This document shows positions 25,921 to 33,407 of a DNA stretch of 64,000 nt, piece by piece. This DNA is from Bradyrhizobium zhengyangense (lineage in GTDB: Bacteria > Pseudomonadota > Alphaproteobacteria > Rhizobiales > Xanthobacteraceae): the NCBI RefSeq assembly GCF_022012435.1, contig NZ_JAKLUA010000001.1:496001-560000 (forward strand). Direction: 5' to 3'. A program made the position numbers and the translations under genes. Positions within the stretch are counted from its first letter, which is position 1. Each line of letters starts with the position of its first letter. The notes under the pieces are model-generated. The model did no database searches. It saw only the letters and a program-made list of their open reading frames with translations, and was not told the origin of the DNA.

Positions 25921-27303
25921 TCATGCCACGTGATGCGGCACGGCGTCGAACCTGTTCACCACGATGTCCCGCTTGGTCTCGTCCACCCGCACGGTCATAT
26001 CAAAACGGCCGTCGTGCAGCTCCTTGGCCAGGACCTCGGAATTGCGATGTAGCCAGCTGATGCCGGCGCCGTCAGAGGCGTCAATCGAGAGATCGAGCGT
26101 GGTGCGTTTGGCCGCAAGTCGTTCCTCGATCGCGGCGAGCAGCGCATCGATCCCCTCGCCTGACACGGCGGAGACCAGCATCGCGGGATGATCTTCCGGC
26201 CGGCGCGCTGCAATGTTCAACAACGCTTCGCGCTTATCAGGCTCGTAGCGGTCGATCTTGTTCCAGACCTCGATGATGCGGCCGCTGTCATCAGGGTTTA
26301 TGCCGAGCTGGCGCAGCACGGCATCGACGTCGCTCTGCTGGGCCTCCGCGTCTTCGTGCGAGATGTCGCGGACGTGCAGGATGACGTCGGCTTCCAGCAC
26401 CTCCTCAAGCGTGGCGCGGAAGGCGGCAACGAGCTGGGTCGGCAGGTTGGAGATGAAGCCGACGGTGTCCGACAACATCGCCTTGCCGCCATGCGGCAGC
26501 GTGAGCGCGCGCAGGGTGGGATCGAGCGTTGCGAACAGCATGTCGGCAGCCTGCACATCGGCGCGGGTCAGGCGATTGAACAGCGTCGACTTGCCGGCAT
26601 TGGTGTAGCCGACCAGCGCGACCACGCGGTACGGCACGCGCTGGCGGCCGGCGCGATGCAGGCGGCGCGTCGCCTGCACCTTCTTCAGCTCGCTTTCGAG
26701 CTTGGTGATGCGCTCCTGGATCAGGCGGCGGTCGGCCTCGATCTGGGTCTCGCCGGGACCGCCCATGAAACCGAAGCCGCCGCGCTGGCGTTCGAGATGG
26801 GTCCACGACCGCACCAGGCGCGAGCGCTGATAGTTGAGATGGGCGAGCTCGACCTGGAGCGAACCCTCCTTGGTCTTGGCGCGGCGGCCGAAGATTTCCA
26901 GGATCAAGCCGGTGCGGTCGAGCACCTTGGCGTGCAATTCCTTCTCGAGATTGCGCTGCTGGATCGGTGCCAGCGCGCAATCCATCACCACGAGCTCGAC
27001 GTCGAGGCTCTTGGCGAGCGCCGCGATCTCCTCGACCTTGCCCTTGCCGATATAGGTCGCCGGCCGGATCTGGTTGATCGGCGCGATGATGGCGTCGGCA
27101 ATGACGAGGTCGATCGCACGCGCGAGGCCCGCGGCTTCATCGAGCCGGGCCTCGGCGTCGCGTTGAACATGACTCTCCGATTGCGCGTCGGCACTTCCCG
27201 CACGCGCTCGCAAATAGGGGCCGACGACAAGCACCCGCCCCGTTTGCTTAGCCCCAGCCGACCGTGGACGGTCGGCCTCCCCGTCGAAATTCCGGGGTTC
27301 CAA
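25921..27303 (-). CDS. hflX: Ribosome-associated GTPase HflX
   Basis: A 460-residue protein starting at TTG 27303; a stop codon sits directly upstream in frame and no ATG occurs near, so the TTG is forced. The HflX N-terminal domain (ATYIGKGKVEEIAAL, GPGETQIEADRR) precedes a G domain with GYTNAGKSTLFNRL, DTVGFI and NKID. HflX splits stalled or heat-damaged ribosomes using ATP/GTP. It lies 11 bases after hfq, the conserved hfq-hflX pair, and they should be cotranscribed. Confidence 0.95.
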   Translation of the reverse strand: MEPRNFDGEADRPRSAGAKQTGRVLVVGPYLRARAGSADAQSESHVQRDAEARLDEAAGLARAIDLVIADAIIAPINQIRPATYIGKGKVEEIAALAKSLDVELVVMDCALAPIQQRNLEKELHAKVLDRTGLILEIFGRRAKTKEGSLQVELAHLNYQRSRLVRSWTHLERQRGGFGFMGGPGETQIEADRRLIQERITKLESELKKVQATRRLHRAGRQRVPYRVVALVGYTNAGKSTLFNRLTRADVQAADMLFATLDPTLRALTLPHGGKAMLSDTVGFISNLPTQLVAAFRATLEEVLEADVILHVRDISHEDAEAQQSDVDAVLRQLGINPDDSGRIIEVWNKIDRYEPDKREALLNIAARRPEDHPAMLVSAVSGEGIDALLAAIEERLAAKRTTLDLSIDASDGAGISWLHRNSEVLAKELHDGRFDMTVRVDETKRDIVVNRFDAVPHHVA

Positions 27304-27314
27304 TCAGATCACTC

Positions 27315-27563
27315 TCAAGCCGGCTGATCCTCGCCGCCTTCGAACAGCTGGATCGGAGCGCCCGGCATGATGGTCGAGATCGCGTGCTTGTAGACCAGCT
27401 GCGAGTGACCGTCGCGCCGAAGCAGCAAACAGAAATTGTCGAACCAGGTCACGATGCCCTGGAGCTTTACTCCGTTGACCAGAAAGATCGTCAGTGGCGT
27501 TTTAGTTTTGCGAACGTGATTGAGGAAGGTGTCCTGTAGGTTTTGTGCGCGGTCTGCCGCCAT
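27315..27563 (-). CDS. hfq: RNA chaperone Hfq
   Basis: An 82-residue protein with the Sm1 motif ([20 protein letters not shown]) and the Sm2 motif ([13 protein letters not shown]), forming the hexamer that pairs small RNAs with mRNAs. The proximal-face residues [10 protein letters not shown] are intact. The C-terminal tail is short, as in other alphaproteobacteria. It also helps nifA expression in several rhizobia. It heads the hfq-hflX unit, and its leader is notably A-rich (separate entry). Confidence 0.97.
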   Translation of the reverse strand: MAADRAQNLQDTFLNHVRKTKTPLTIFLVNGVKLQGIVTWFDNFCLLLRRDGHSQLVYKHAISTIMPGAPIQLFEGGEDQPA

Positions 27564-27649
27564 TGTTTTTTTCTCGCTTTGAGTTTCTTTTTATTGCGCC
27601 CGGGAGCGGCCCTGTTTTCAAAATTGGGCCTTCTTCCGGTGGCCGCTCC
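27564..27649 (-). promoter_or_regulatory. hfq 5' leader: hairpin plus A-rich tract
   Basis: The 9-base arms GGAGCGGCC (27603-27611) and GGCCGCTCC (27641-27649) pair perfectly. Between this hairpin and the ATG, the RNA would be A-rich (AATAAAAAGAAACTC, then GAGAAAAAAACA), very unlike this GC-rich genome and like the repeated A-R-N sites bound by the distal face of Hfq. Autorepression of hfq through its leader is known in E. coli and Sinorhizobium meliloti. Its presence here is inferred. The ribosome site is weak. Confidence 0.45.
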
Positions 27650-27810
27650 TCATGAGATCCCCCTCGGAGGAACGGCTGGCCGATTAGAGGACAGGTGGAC
27701 ATTTTAGGCAAGCCGCTTCGCGCGGCACAACGCGCCCTATTTCTCCGAAAAACTACGGAAATAGATGATTTTTCTCAGATATCACGCAAGAGCGGCCGCG
27801 ACGTCGGGCC

Positions 27811-29181
27811 TTAGCCAACTCCGAGCGCTTTCAACTTCCGGTGTAGTGCCGACCGTTCCATGCCAACAAACTCGGCCGTACGAGAAATATTTCCTGAGAA
27901 ACGGCTGATCTGGGCAATCAAATAGTCGCGCTCGAACACTTCGCGTGCCTCTCGCAGCGGCAGGCCCATGATGTGCTCGCCATTGTTGCTGGTCGGCATC
28001 GCCGGCACCATCGAGCCGACGTCCTGGGGCAGCATGTCGGCGGTGATGATCACCTCCGGACCGCCCGCGGCCAGAATCATGACTCTCTCAACGTTGTTGC
28101 GAAGCTGGCGCACATTGCCCGGCCAGACATGCGATTGCAGCACCGCCATCGCGTCCTGGCCGATCTGGCGCTTGGGCAGGCCGCTGCCGGCCGAGATCTG
28201 CTCCATGAAATAATCGATCAATTCAGGAATGTCCTCGCGCCGCTCCGACAGCGCGGGCACGCGGATCGGCACCACCGAGAGACGGTGATAGAGGTCCTCG
28301 CGGAAATGGCCGGCCGCGATCTCCTCCTCGAGATTGCGCGCGGTCGACGAGATGATGCGGACGTCGACTTGCACCTTGGCGGTGCCGCCGACGCGCTGGA
28401 ACGACTGCTCCACCAGCACGCGCAGGATCTTGTTCTGGGTCTCGCGCGGCATGTCAGCGATCTCGTCGATGAACAGCGTGCCGCCATGCGCTTCCTCGAG
28501 CGCACCAGGCTTGCGCGGATGCTCGCCGTTGGACTGCTCGACGCCGAACAGCTCGTGCTCCATCCGCTCCGGCGTCATCGCCGCCGCATTGATGACGACG
28601 AACGGGCCGTCGGCGCGACCCGAGGCCGTATGCAGCGTGCGCGCGGTCAGTTCCTTGCCGGCGCCGGCGGGACCGACGATCAGGATGCGGCTGTTGGCCT
28701 TGGCCGCGCGCTCGATGGTTTGGCGCAGCTGGTTCATGCTCGGCGAGCGGCCGACCAGCGAGCTTGCGCTCGGCGCGAGCTGCTTCAGCTCCTTGACCTC
28801 GCGCTTGAGGCGCGAGTTTTCCAGCGCTCTGGTGGCGACCAGAATGAGACGGTCGGCCTTGAACGGCTTCTCGATGAAATCATAGGCGCCGCGCTTGATC
28901 GCGGCGACGGCGGTCTCGATGTTGCCGTGACCGGAGATCATCACCACAGGCAGATCGGCATTATCCTTCTTGACCTGCTCCAAGAGCTGCAGGCCATCGA
29001 GCTTGGAGCCCTGCAGCCAGATGTCGAGGAACACCAGATGCGGCCGGCGGTTGGCGATTTCGGCCAGCGCCGAGTCGCTGTCGCGCGCGGTCCTCGTGAC
29101 AAAACCCTCGTCTTCGAGGATGCCCGCAACGAGATCCCGAATATCGGCCTCATCATCGACAATCAGAATTTCACTTGCCAT
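27811..29181 (-). CDS. ntrX: Nitrogen-regulation response regulator NtrX
   Basis: A 456-residue protein from ATG 29181. The receiver domain has VDDEAD, the phosphorylated Asp53 in FLDIW, and Lys in EKPFKAD. The AAA+ domain has Walker A GPAGAGKE and FIDEIADMP. The GAFTGA loop that contacts sigma-54 is missing: after ELFG the sequence runs VEQSNGEHPRKPGALEE. The C-terminal Fis-type HTH is RTAEFVGMERSALHRKLK. NtrX proteins of alphaproteobacteria usually lack GAFTGA and act with sigma-70 promoters. It follows ntrY by 17 bases and controls nitrogen metabolism, and in some species respiration and cell envelope genes. Confidence 0.95.
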   Translation of the reverse strand: MASEILIVDDEADIRDLVAGILEDEGFVTRTARDSDSALAEIANRRPHLVFLDIWLQGSKLDGLQLLEQVKKDNADLPVVMISGHGNIETAVAAIKRGAYDFIEKPFKADRLILVATRALENSRLKREVKELKQLAPSASSLVGRSPSMNQLRQTIERAAKANSRILIVGPAGAGKELTARTLHTASGRADGPFVVINAAAMTPERMEHELFGVEQSNGEHPRKPGALEEAHGGTLFIDEIADMPRETQNKILRVLVEQSFQRVGGTAKVQVDVRIISSTARNLEEEIAAGHFREDLYHRLSVVPIRVPALSERREDIPELIDYFMEQISAGSGLPKRQIGQDAMAVLQSHVWPGNVRQLRNNVERVMILAAGGPEVIITADMLPQDVGSMVPAMPTSNNGEHIMGLPLREAREVFERDYLIAQISRFSGNISRTAEFVGMERSALHRKLKALGVG

Positions 29182-29198
29182 GGGTCGCGCCTGTCTTC

Positions 29199-31622
29199 TC
29201 AGCTACCTGTTGAGGCTTCGATTTTCGTTGAATCATTGGTCTTTTCAGCCGGCTCTTTGGTTTCGGCCGCCGGCACTTTTGTTTCCTGCGCCGTAACGGA
29301 ATCCCTGGCGGACTCTGCCGCCGATTGCTTGATTTCGGGCGTGGTTGCGTCCTTGGCCGTATCAGTCACCGCTGGCACAGGCTCGGCTCCTTCGGCCTTC
29401 TTGGCCTGTCCGGAGATCGCAAAGCGCATCCGCATCCAGGCGCCGCGCTGGCCTTCGCGGAAGTCGGAGGCATCCTTCAGCTCGATGCGACCGCCATGGT
29501 CCTCCAGCACGCGGCCGACGATGGCAAGGCCAAGGCCGGTGCCCTTGGCGCGCGTCGTCACGTAGGGCTCGAGCAGCCGCGAGCGCGCGACCTTGGGCAG
29601 GCCAATGCCGTTGTCGATGACGTCGATCAACACGTCCTCGCCCTCGCGCGACACCACGACGTCGATGCGGCCCTTGCCGAGCTCTTCCGGCGGGACCTGC
29701 TCGATCGCCTCGGTCGCGTTCTTGACGATGTTGGTGACCGCTTGCGAGATCAGCCGGCGGTCGAACTGGGCGCGCAGCGGATCTTCTCTGAACTCGGCCT
29801 CGATATCGAGTTCGGGATGGGCGACCTTCATCAGGAACACCGCCTGCCGCACGGTGTCGGCGACGTCCTCACCTTCCATGACGGGTTTCGGCATCCGCGC
29901 AAAGCGCGAGAATTCGTCGACCATGCGCCTGATGTCGTCGACCTGACGCACGATGGTATCGGTGCACTGGTCGAAGATCTGCTTGTCCTTGGCTTCGGTG
30001 ATGTCCTTGCCGAACTTGCGGCGGATACGTTCGGCCGAGAGCTGGATCGGCGTCAGCGGGTTCTTGATCTCGTGGGCGATGCGGCGCGCGACATCGCCCC
30101 AGGCCGAGGTGCGCTGGGCCGAGACCAGTTCGGTGATGTCGTCGAGCGTGATGATGTAGCTGTCGTGCGGCTGGTTCTTCTCGGCGCTGACACGAACCGA
30201 CAGATTACGCTCGGTGCCGTCGCGCGTGATCGTGATCTGGCCTTGCACCAGGCGCTGAGTCCCTTCCCGCGACGCCTTCATCATCTCGTCGAGCTCGGGC
30301 AGCACGTCAGAGAGCGGATGGCCGAGCGTCTCGGCCTCGGAATGCCCGATCAGCTTCTCGGCGGAGCGGTTGAGGATACCGACGCTCCCCGACGTGTCGA
30401 CGCCGATGATGCCGGCGCTGGCCGACGACAGCACGGCCTCGATGAAGCGACGGCGGCTGTCGATGAGATCGCTGGCATTGACGAGTTCGTCGCGCTGGCT
30501 GCGCAATTCCTGCGTCATCTTGTTGAAGGTCTCGCCAAGCTGGGCGAGGTCGCCTTCCGATTTGTGCACCTGCACCCTCACATGGAGGTCGCCGGTCGAG
30601 ACGGTGTGGGCTGCGTTCATCAACCGTCGGATCGGCGCCACCAGCGAGTTGGCGAAGTTGAGCCCGATCAGCACCGAGGCCATCAAAATGGTCAGCGCGA
30701 TCACCGCGAACATCAGCGCGAAGGCGACCTGGATTCCGAGCTTGCGCGACTCAATCTGGGCATATTCGGCAACGCTCAACTCGGTCTGTCTGAGTTGCGC
30801 GACGACCCTTGGATCAAGAGGGCGCGCGACGTAGAGGAAGGTATCGGTGAAGCCCTTGAGCCTGATCACGGCTGCCACCAGATTTTGATCGGGCAGAACC
30901 GCGATTTCGGGCTCGTTCTCGTTGACGTTCTGAAGAAACTCCGGCGCAGGCGGCGCGAAGGTGAGCGGGACACCGCCGGTTTCCGCCGACAGGATCGGAT
31001 TGGCGTCCTTGCCCATCAGCATCGCGCCCGGCAGGTTACGTGCCGCTGCGCTCGAGGTCAGCAGTTGCAGGAACGACTGCCGATCCTGGTCAAACAGCAG
31101 CGGAACGCGCGAGATGTCGTTGGCCATGCCGAGAATGTCGCCGCGGATCACTTGCGCGTGCTCCTGCATGTAGGCGCGCGCGATGATCAGCGAATTCTGG
31201 ATGACTTCTTTGGTCGGTCCAGAGAACAATCGGTCGAGGCCGCGTTCGATAGTGACGTTGGCGACTACGGAAACAAGCACCGCCGGCAGCACGGCGACGA
31301 TCGAGAACAGACTGACGATCTGCACGTGCAGCCGCGCCGCCGCCCGCCCGCGCCGGCGGGCCTGGATCATCTGCCAGACTTCGCGGACAATGATCCCGAT
31401 CAGGAGCAGGATAGTGCCCGCATTGATCGCCAGGAAGGAGCTGACGACCTCCCGAGTTGGCTCGATGCTGGTCAGGCCAGTTAAAACCAGGAAGGTCAGA
31501 AGCGCCGACAGCAATGCGAGAGCCACGGCAAACGGGCCCAGCCAGCGCCTTACCGACCAGCGCCGGGGCTCTTCGGCTGGGGCCGAGTCAAAGGATGCGG
31601 CCGAGGTATCTGCGCTGGTCAT
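29199..31622 (-). CDS. ntrY: Nitrogen-regulation sensor histidine kinase NtrY
   Basis: An 807-residue membrane kinase from ATG 31622. Four transmembrane helices lie within about residues 25-110 and 305-335 (FAVALALLSALLTFLVLTG; LAINAGTILLLIGIIV; VSLFSIVAVLPAVLVSVV; FALMFAVIALTILMASVLIG) and flank a periplasmic sensor of about 190 residues. A HAMP, a PAS (FIEAVLSSASAGIIGVD), the H-box [13 protein letters not shown] and a catalytic domain (NIVKNATEAI, DNGIGLP, GTGLGLAIV) follow. The last 60 residues are a Thr/Glu/Lys-rich tail of low complexity, longer than usual. It signals to NtrX. Here it has its own upstream region because 13.5 kb separates it from ntrC. Confidence 0.95.
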   Translation of the reverse strand: MTSADTSAASFDSAPAEEPRRWSVRRWLGPFAVALALLSALLTFLVLTGLTSIEPTREVVSSFLAINAGTILLLIGIIVREVWQMIQARRRGRAAARLHVQIVSLFSIVAVLPAVLVSVVANVTIERGLDRLFSGPTKEVIQNSLIIARAYMQEHAQVIRGDILGMANDISRVPLLFDQDRQSFLQLLTSSAAARNLPGAMLMGKDANPILSAETGGVPLTFAPPAPEFLQNVNENEPEIAVLPDQNLVAAVIRLKGFTDTFLYVARPLDPRVVAQLRQTELSVAEYAQIESRKLGIQVAFALMFAVIALTILMASVLIGLNFANSLVAPIRRLMNAAHTVSTGDLHVRVQVHKSEGDLAQLGETFNKMTQELRSQRDELVNASDLIDSRRRFIEAVLSSASAGIIGVDTSGSVGILNRSAEKLIGHSEAETLGHPLSDVLPELDEMMKASREGTQRLVQGQITITRDGTERNLSVRVSAEKNQPHDSYIITLDDITELVSAQRTSAWGDVARRIAHEIKNPLTPIQLSAERIRRKFGKDITEAKDKQIFDQCTDTIVRQVDDIRRMVDEFSRFARMPKPVMEGEDVADTVRQAVFLMKVAHPELDIEAEFREDPLRAQFDRRLISQAVTNIVKNATEAIEQVPPEELGKGRIDVVVSREGEDVLIDVIDNGIGLPKVARSRLLEPYVTTRAKGTGLGLAIVGRVLEDHGGRIELKDASDFREGQRGAWMRMRFAISGQAKKAEGAEPVPAVTDTAKDATTPEIKQSAAESARDSVTAQETKVPAAETKEPAEKTNDSTKIEASTGS

Positions 31623-31970
31623 TCCGGCAATGGGTGCTGAATACGGGGTCCGCTTGGGCGGAGACTGATGTATTCGTACCACATTGTTGCTAAGACGCGA
31701 CAGTGTCAAATAGCCACGTGATCTCAGTAGCTTGCCGAATTCAACTTCTTCTTTTAGCCATGATTTCCCAAAACGGAGAAGCCGGGATTCGAGAGCTCCT
31801 CGCGGCAGGGCCCCTCGCCGGCAGCTGCTCACGGAACCAGCCCCGTCCGCCATGACCTGCGAGCCCGCGGTCCGCGCCAGATCAATTCCCGGCCTGCCGT
31901 GAGACTCCCGCGACCCGGTAGGAGACTCCCGACTTGGGTGATGTCAGCTGATTGCCACGGCGCTGCCAGC
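31623..31970 (-). promoter_or_regulatory. Gene-free region upstream of ntrY, with a possible promoter
   Basis: About 350 bases without a supported gene. Reading toward ntrY, TTGACA (complement of 31704-31709) could be a -35 box; the hexamer CAATGT 17 bases on is a poor -10. No NtrC site, sigma-54 site or FixK box was found. The region must supply ntrYX transcription if the island blocks readthrough from ntrC. Confidence 0.3.
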
Positions 31971-32141
31971 TCAATCCTGCTTGCGCCGATCGAGGCGTTT
32001 TCGTTGCGCCCTCATGCGCTCGATCTCCTTCGTCAGCTCGTCGGTCTTTTCCTCGAGCCGTTGATCTCTCGACACCTGCTGATCGGCGCTGCGCAGCTTC
32101 TCGATGGTCTTTTCGACCGAGAGCTTCCTGATTTCAGCCAT
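31971..32141 (-). CDS. Small charged coiled-coil protein
   Basis: Fifty-six residues from ATG 32141, with GGAGAAGG upstream. The chain is almost wholly charged helix (EKTIEKLRSADQQVSRDQRL, EEKTDELTKEIERMRAQRK), suited to a coiled coil. It follows a phasin gene by 26 bases in the same unit, so it could bind the surface of storage granules or the phasin itself. I cannot assign it to a named family. Confidence 0.6.
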   Translation of the reverse strand: MAEIRKLSVEKTIEKLRSADQQVSRDQRLEEKTDELTKEIERMRAQRKRLDRRKQD

Positions 32142-32167
32142 GACCTTCTCCAACCCGATGATGTGGC

Positions 32168-32518
32168 TCAGATTTTGGTACCGAACATGGCGCTCGCCGC
32201 CTTCATCGCGGACTCGCCCATGGTCTTGGCCTGGTCGGTGAGCGCGCGCATCTGGTCCTGGAAGAACTCGGATTGAATCTTGAGCGCATCCTGCACGTCC
32301 TGGGCCTGGATGAGCTTCTCGCCGAGATCGAACGTCGCCGCGACGTTATGCTGCATGCGGGCGCAGATCTCCTTTGCCTGACCGGAAATCGGCAAGGGCG
32401 AAGAGCCAAGCCCCTTCTCCAGCAGATCAAAGTATTCCGCATTCGCCTTGCGCAAGCGTCCGAGCGTCTCTCCGAGCATCGTTCGGATTGCTTCTGCGGA
32501 TGGGTTGATCTCAGCCAT
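32168..32518 (-). CDS. Phasin-like granule-associated protein
   Basis: A 116-residue protein from ATG 32518, with GGAGAG upstream. It is a helical, heptad-like chain with the phasin pattern (GEKLIQAQDVQDALKIQSEF, FQDQMRALTDQAKTMGESA), as in proteins that coat polyhydroxyalkanoate granules. It lies in a unit with alpha/beta hydrolases and next to CoA-ester enzymes, which supports a storage-polymer setting. Short phasins of this type also occur in Bradyrhizobium away from phaC, so granule binding is likely but not proven. Confidence 0.82.
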   Translation of the reverse strand: MAEINPSAEAIRTMLGETLGRLRKANAEYFDLLEKGLGSSPLPISGQAKEICARMQHNVAATFDLGEKLIQAQDVQDALKIQSEFFQDQMRALTDQAKTMGESAMKAASAMFGTKI

Positions 32519-32534
32519 GGCCTCTCTCCTGTGG

Positions 32535-33398
32535 TTATGCGGCAAGTCCCCCGAAGCAGGCGCCGAAATAACCGGCATAGAGCGCCGGCATTTCCAGGTT
32601 CATCGAATGTCCGATCCGGGGCACGATCACGAGGCGGCAGTCCGGCATTGCTTCTGCCATCGTGCGTAGGTCAGCCGGCGGGATCCAGCCGTCCCATTCG
32701 CCCCACAGCACCAGATGCGGATGCCGCAGCTCTTTCATACGGCGCTCGAGCTCGCGGCTCTCTCTTTCCCGCGTCAGATTGATCGGCGTCCCGATCCAGA
32801 TGCCTTCCGAGACGCCAAAGGTCTGGTCAATGATGCGGTCGAACAGCGCCTGGATCTCGCCCAGGCCTTCGCGGAAGCGAGGCACGGCGTTCGGCGCCAT
32901 GCTGTCTGGTACGAACAGCGAGGAAGCCGCGGTCGCCATGACCGTCCGCGTCAGCTCCTTATTCGCCATCATCGCCCGAAACAGGCCGATCTGATCGGCA
33001 TTGAAGGCCATGCCGAGCGGCGTCACCGGATCGAGCGCGAACACGCGGCCAAAGCGCTGGGGCTGCGCCAGCAGCATGCGCGCCGCAATGATGCCGCCGG
33101 TCGAATGCGTGGCGAGATGGCAATAGCCGATCCCCAGCGCATCGAGCGCGGCGATCATGTCATCGGCGTGCTGCTGCATGGAATAGTTTGAATAGTCTGT
33201 CGCAGGCTTCGGCCGATCGCTGTCGCCGCAGCCGCGCCAGTCGATGCCGATGACACGGAGGCCCGAGGGAAACAGCGGTGCGGCGAGCTCGATCCAGTCC
33301 TTGCTGGCGAGATTGCCGTGGATGAAGACGACGGTGACGTCGCCCTGTCCCCACTCCCGCCAGCCAAGCTGGACTTCTCCCGCCTGCACCCGTGGCAT
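32535..33398 (-). CDS. Alpha/beta hydrolase
   Basis: A 287-residue protein from ATG 33398. Oxyanion segment FIHGNLASKDW, nucleophile Ser99 in THSTGG, acid Asp in WGEWDGWIPP and His in RIGHSMNLE complete an alpha/beta hydrolase triad. No signal peptide, so it is cytoplasmic. It lies 9 bases after the large periplasmic double hydrolase and 16 bases before the phasin gene, so it may process products of that enzyme or depolymerise a storage ester. The exact substrate is unknown; esterase, lactonase or haloalkane-dehalogenase-like action is possible. Confidence 0.85.
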   Translation of the reverse strand: MPRVQAGEVQLGWREWGQGDVTVVFIHGNLASKDWIELAAPLFPSGLRVIGIDWRGCGDSDRPKPATDYSNYSMQQHADDMIAALDALGIGYCHLATHSTGGIIAARMLLAQPQRFGRVFALDPVTPLGMAFNADQIGLFRAMMANKELTRTVMATAASSLFVPDSMAPNAVPRFREGLGEIQALFDRIIDQTFGVSEGIWIGTPINLTRERESRELERRMKELRHPHLVLWGEWDGWIPPADLRTMAEAMPDCRLVIVPRIGHSMNLEMPALYAGYFGACFGGLAA

Positions 33399-33407
33399 CA
33401 ACCGATC

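Noticed and set aside
29325..31484. A 719-codon plus-strand frame opposite ntrY
   Set aside because: Antisense shadow of a complete histidine kinase; no ribosome site and no motif.
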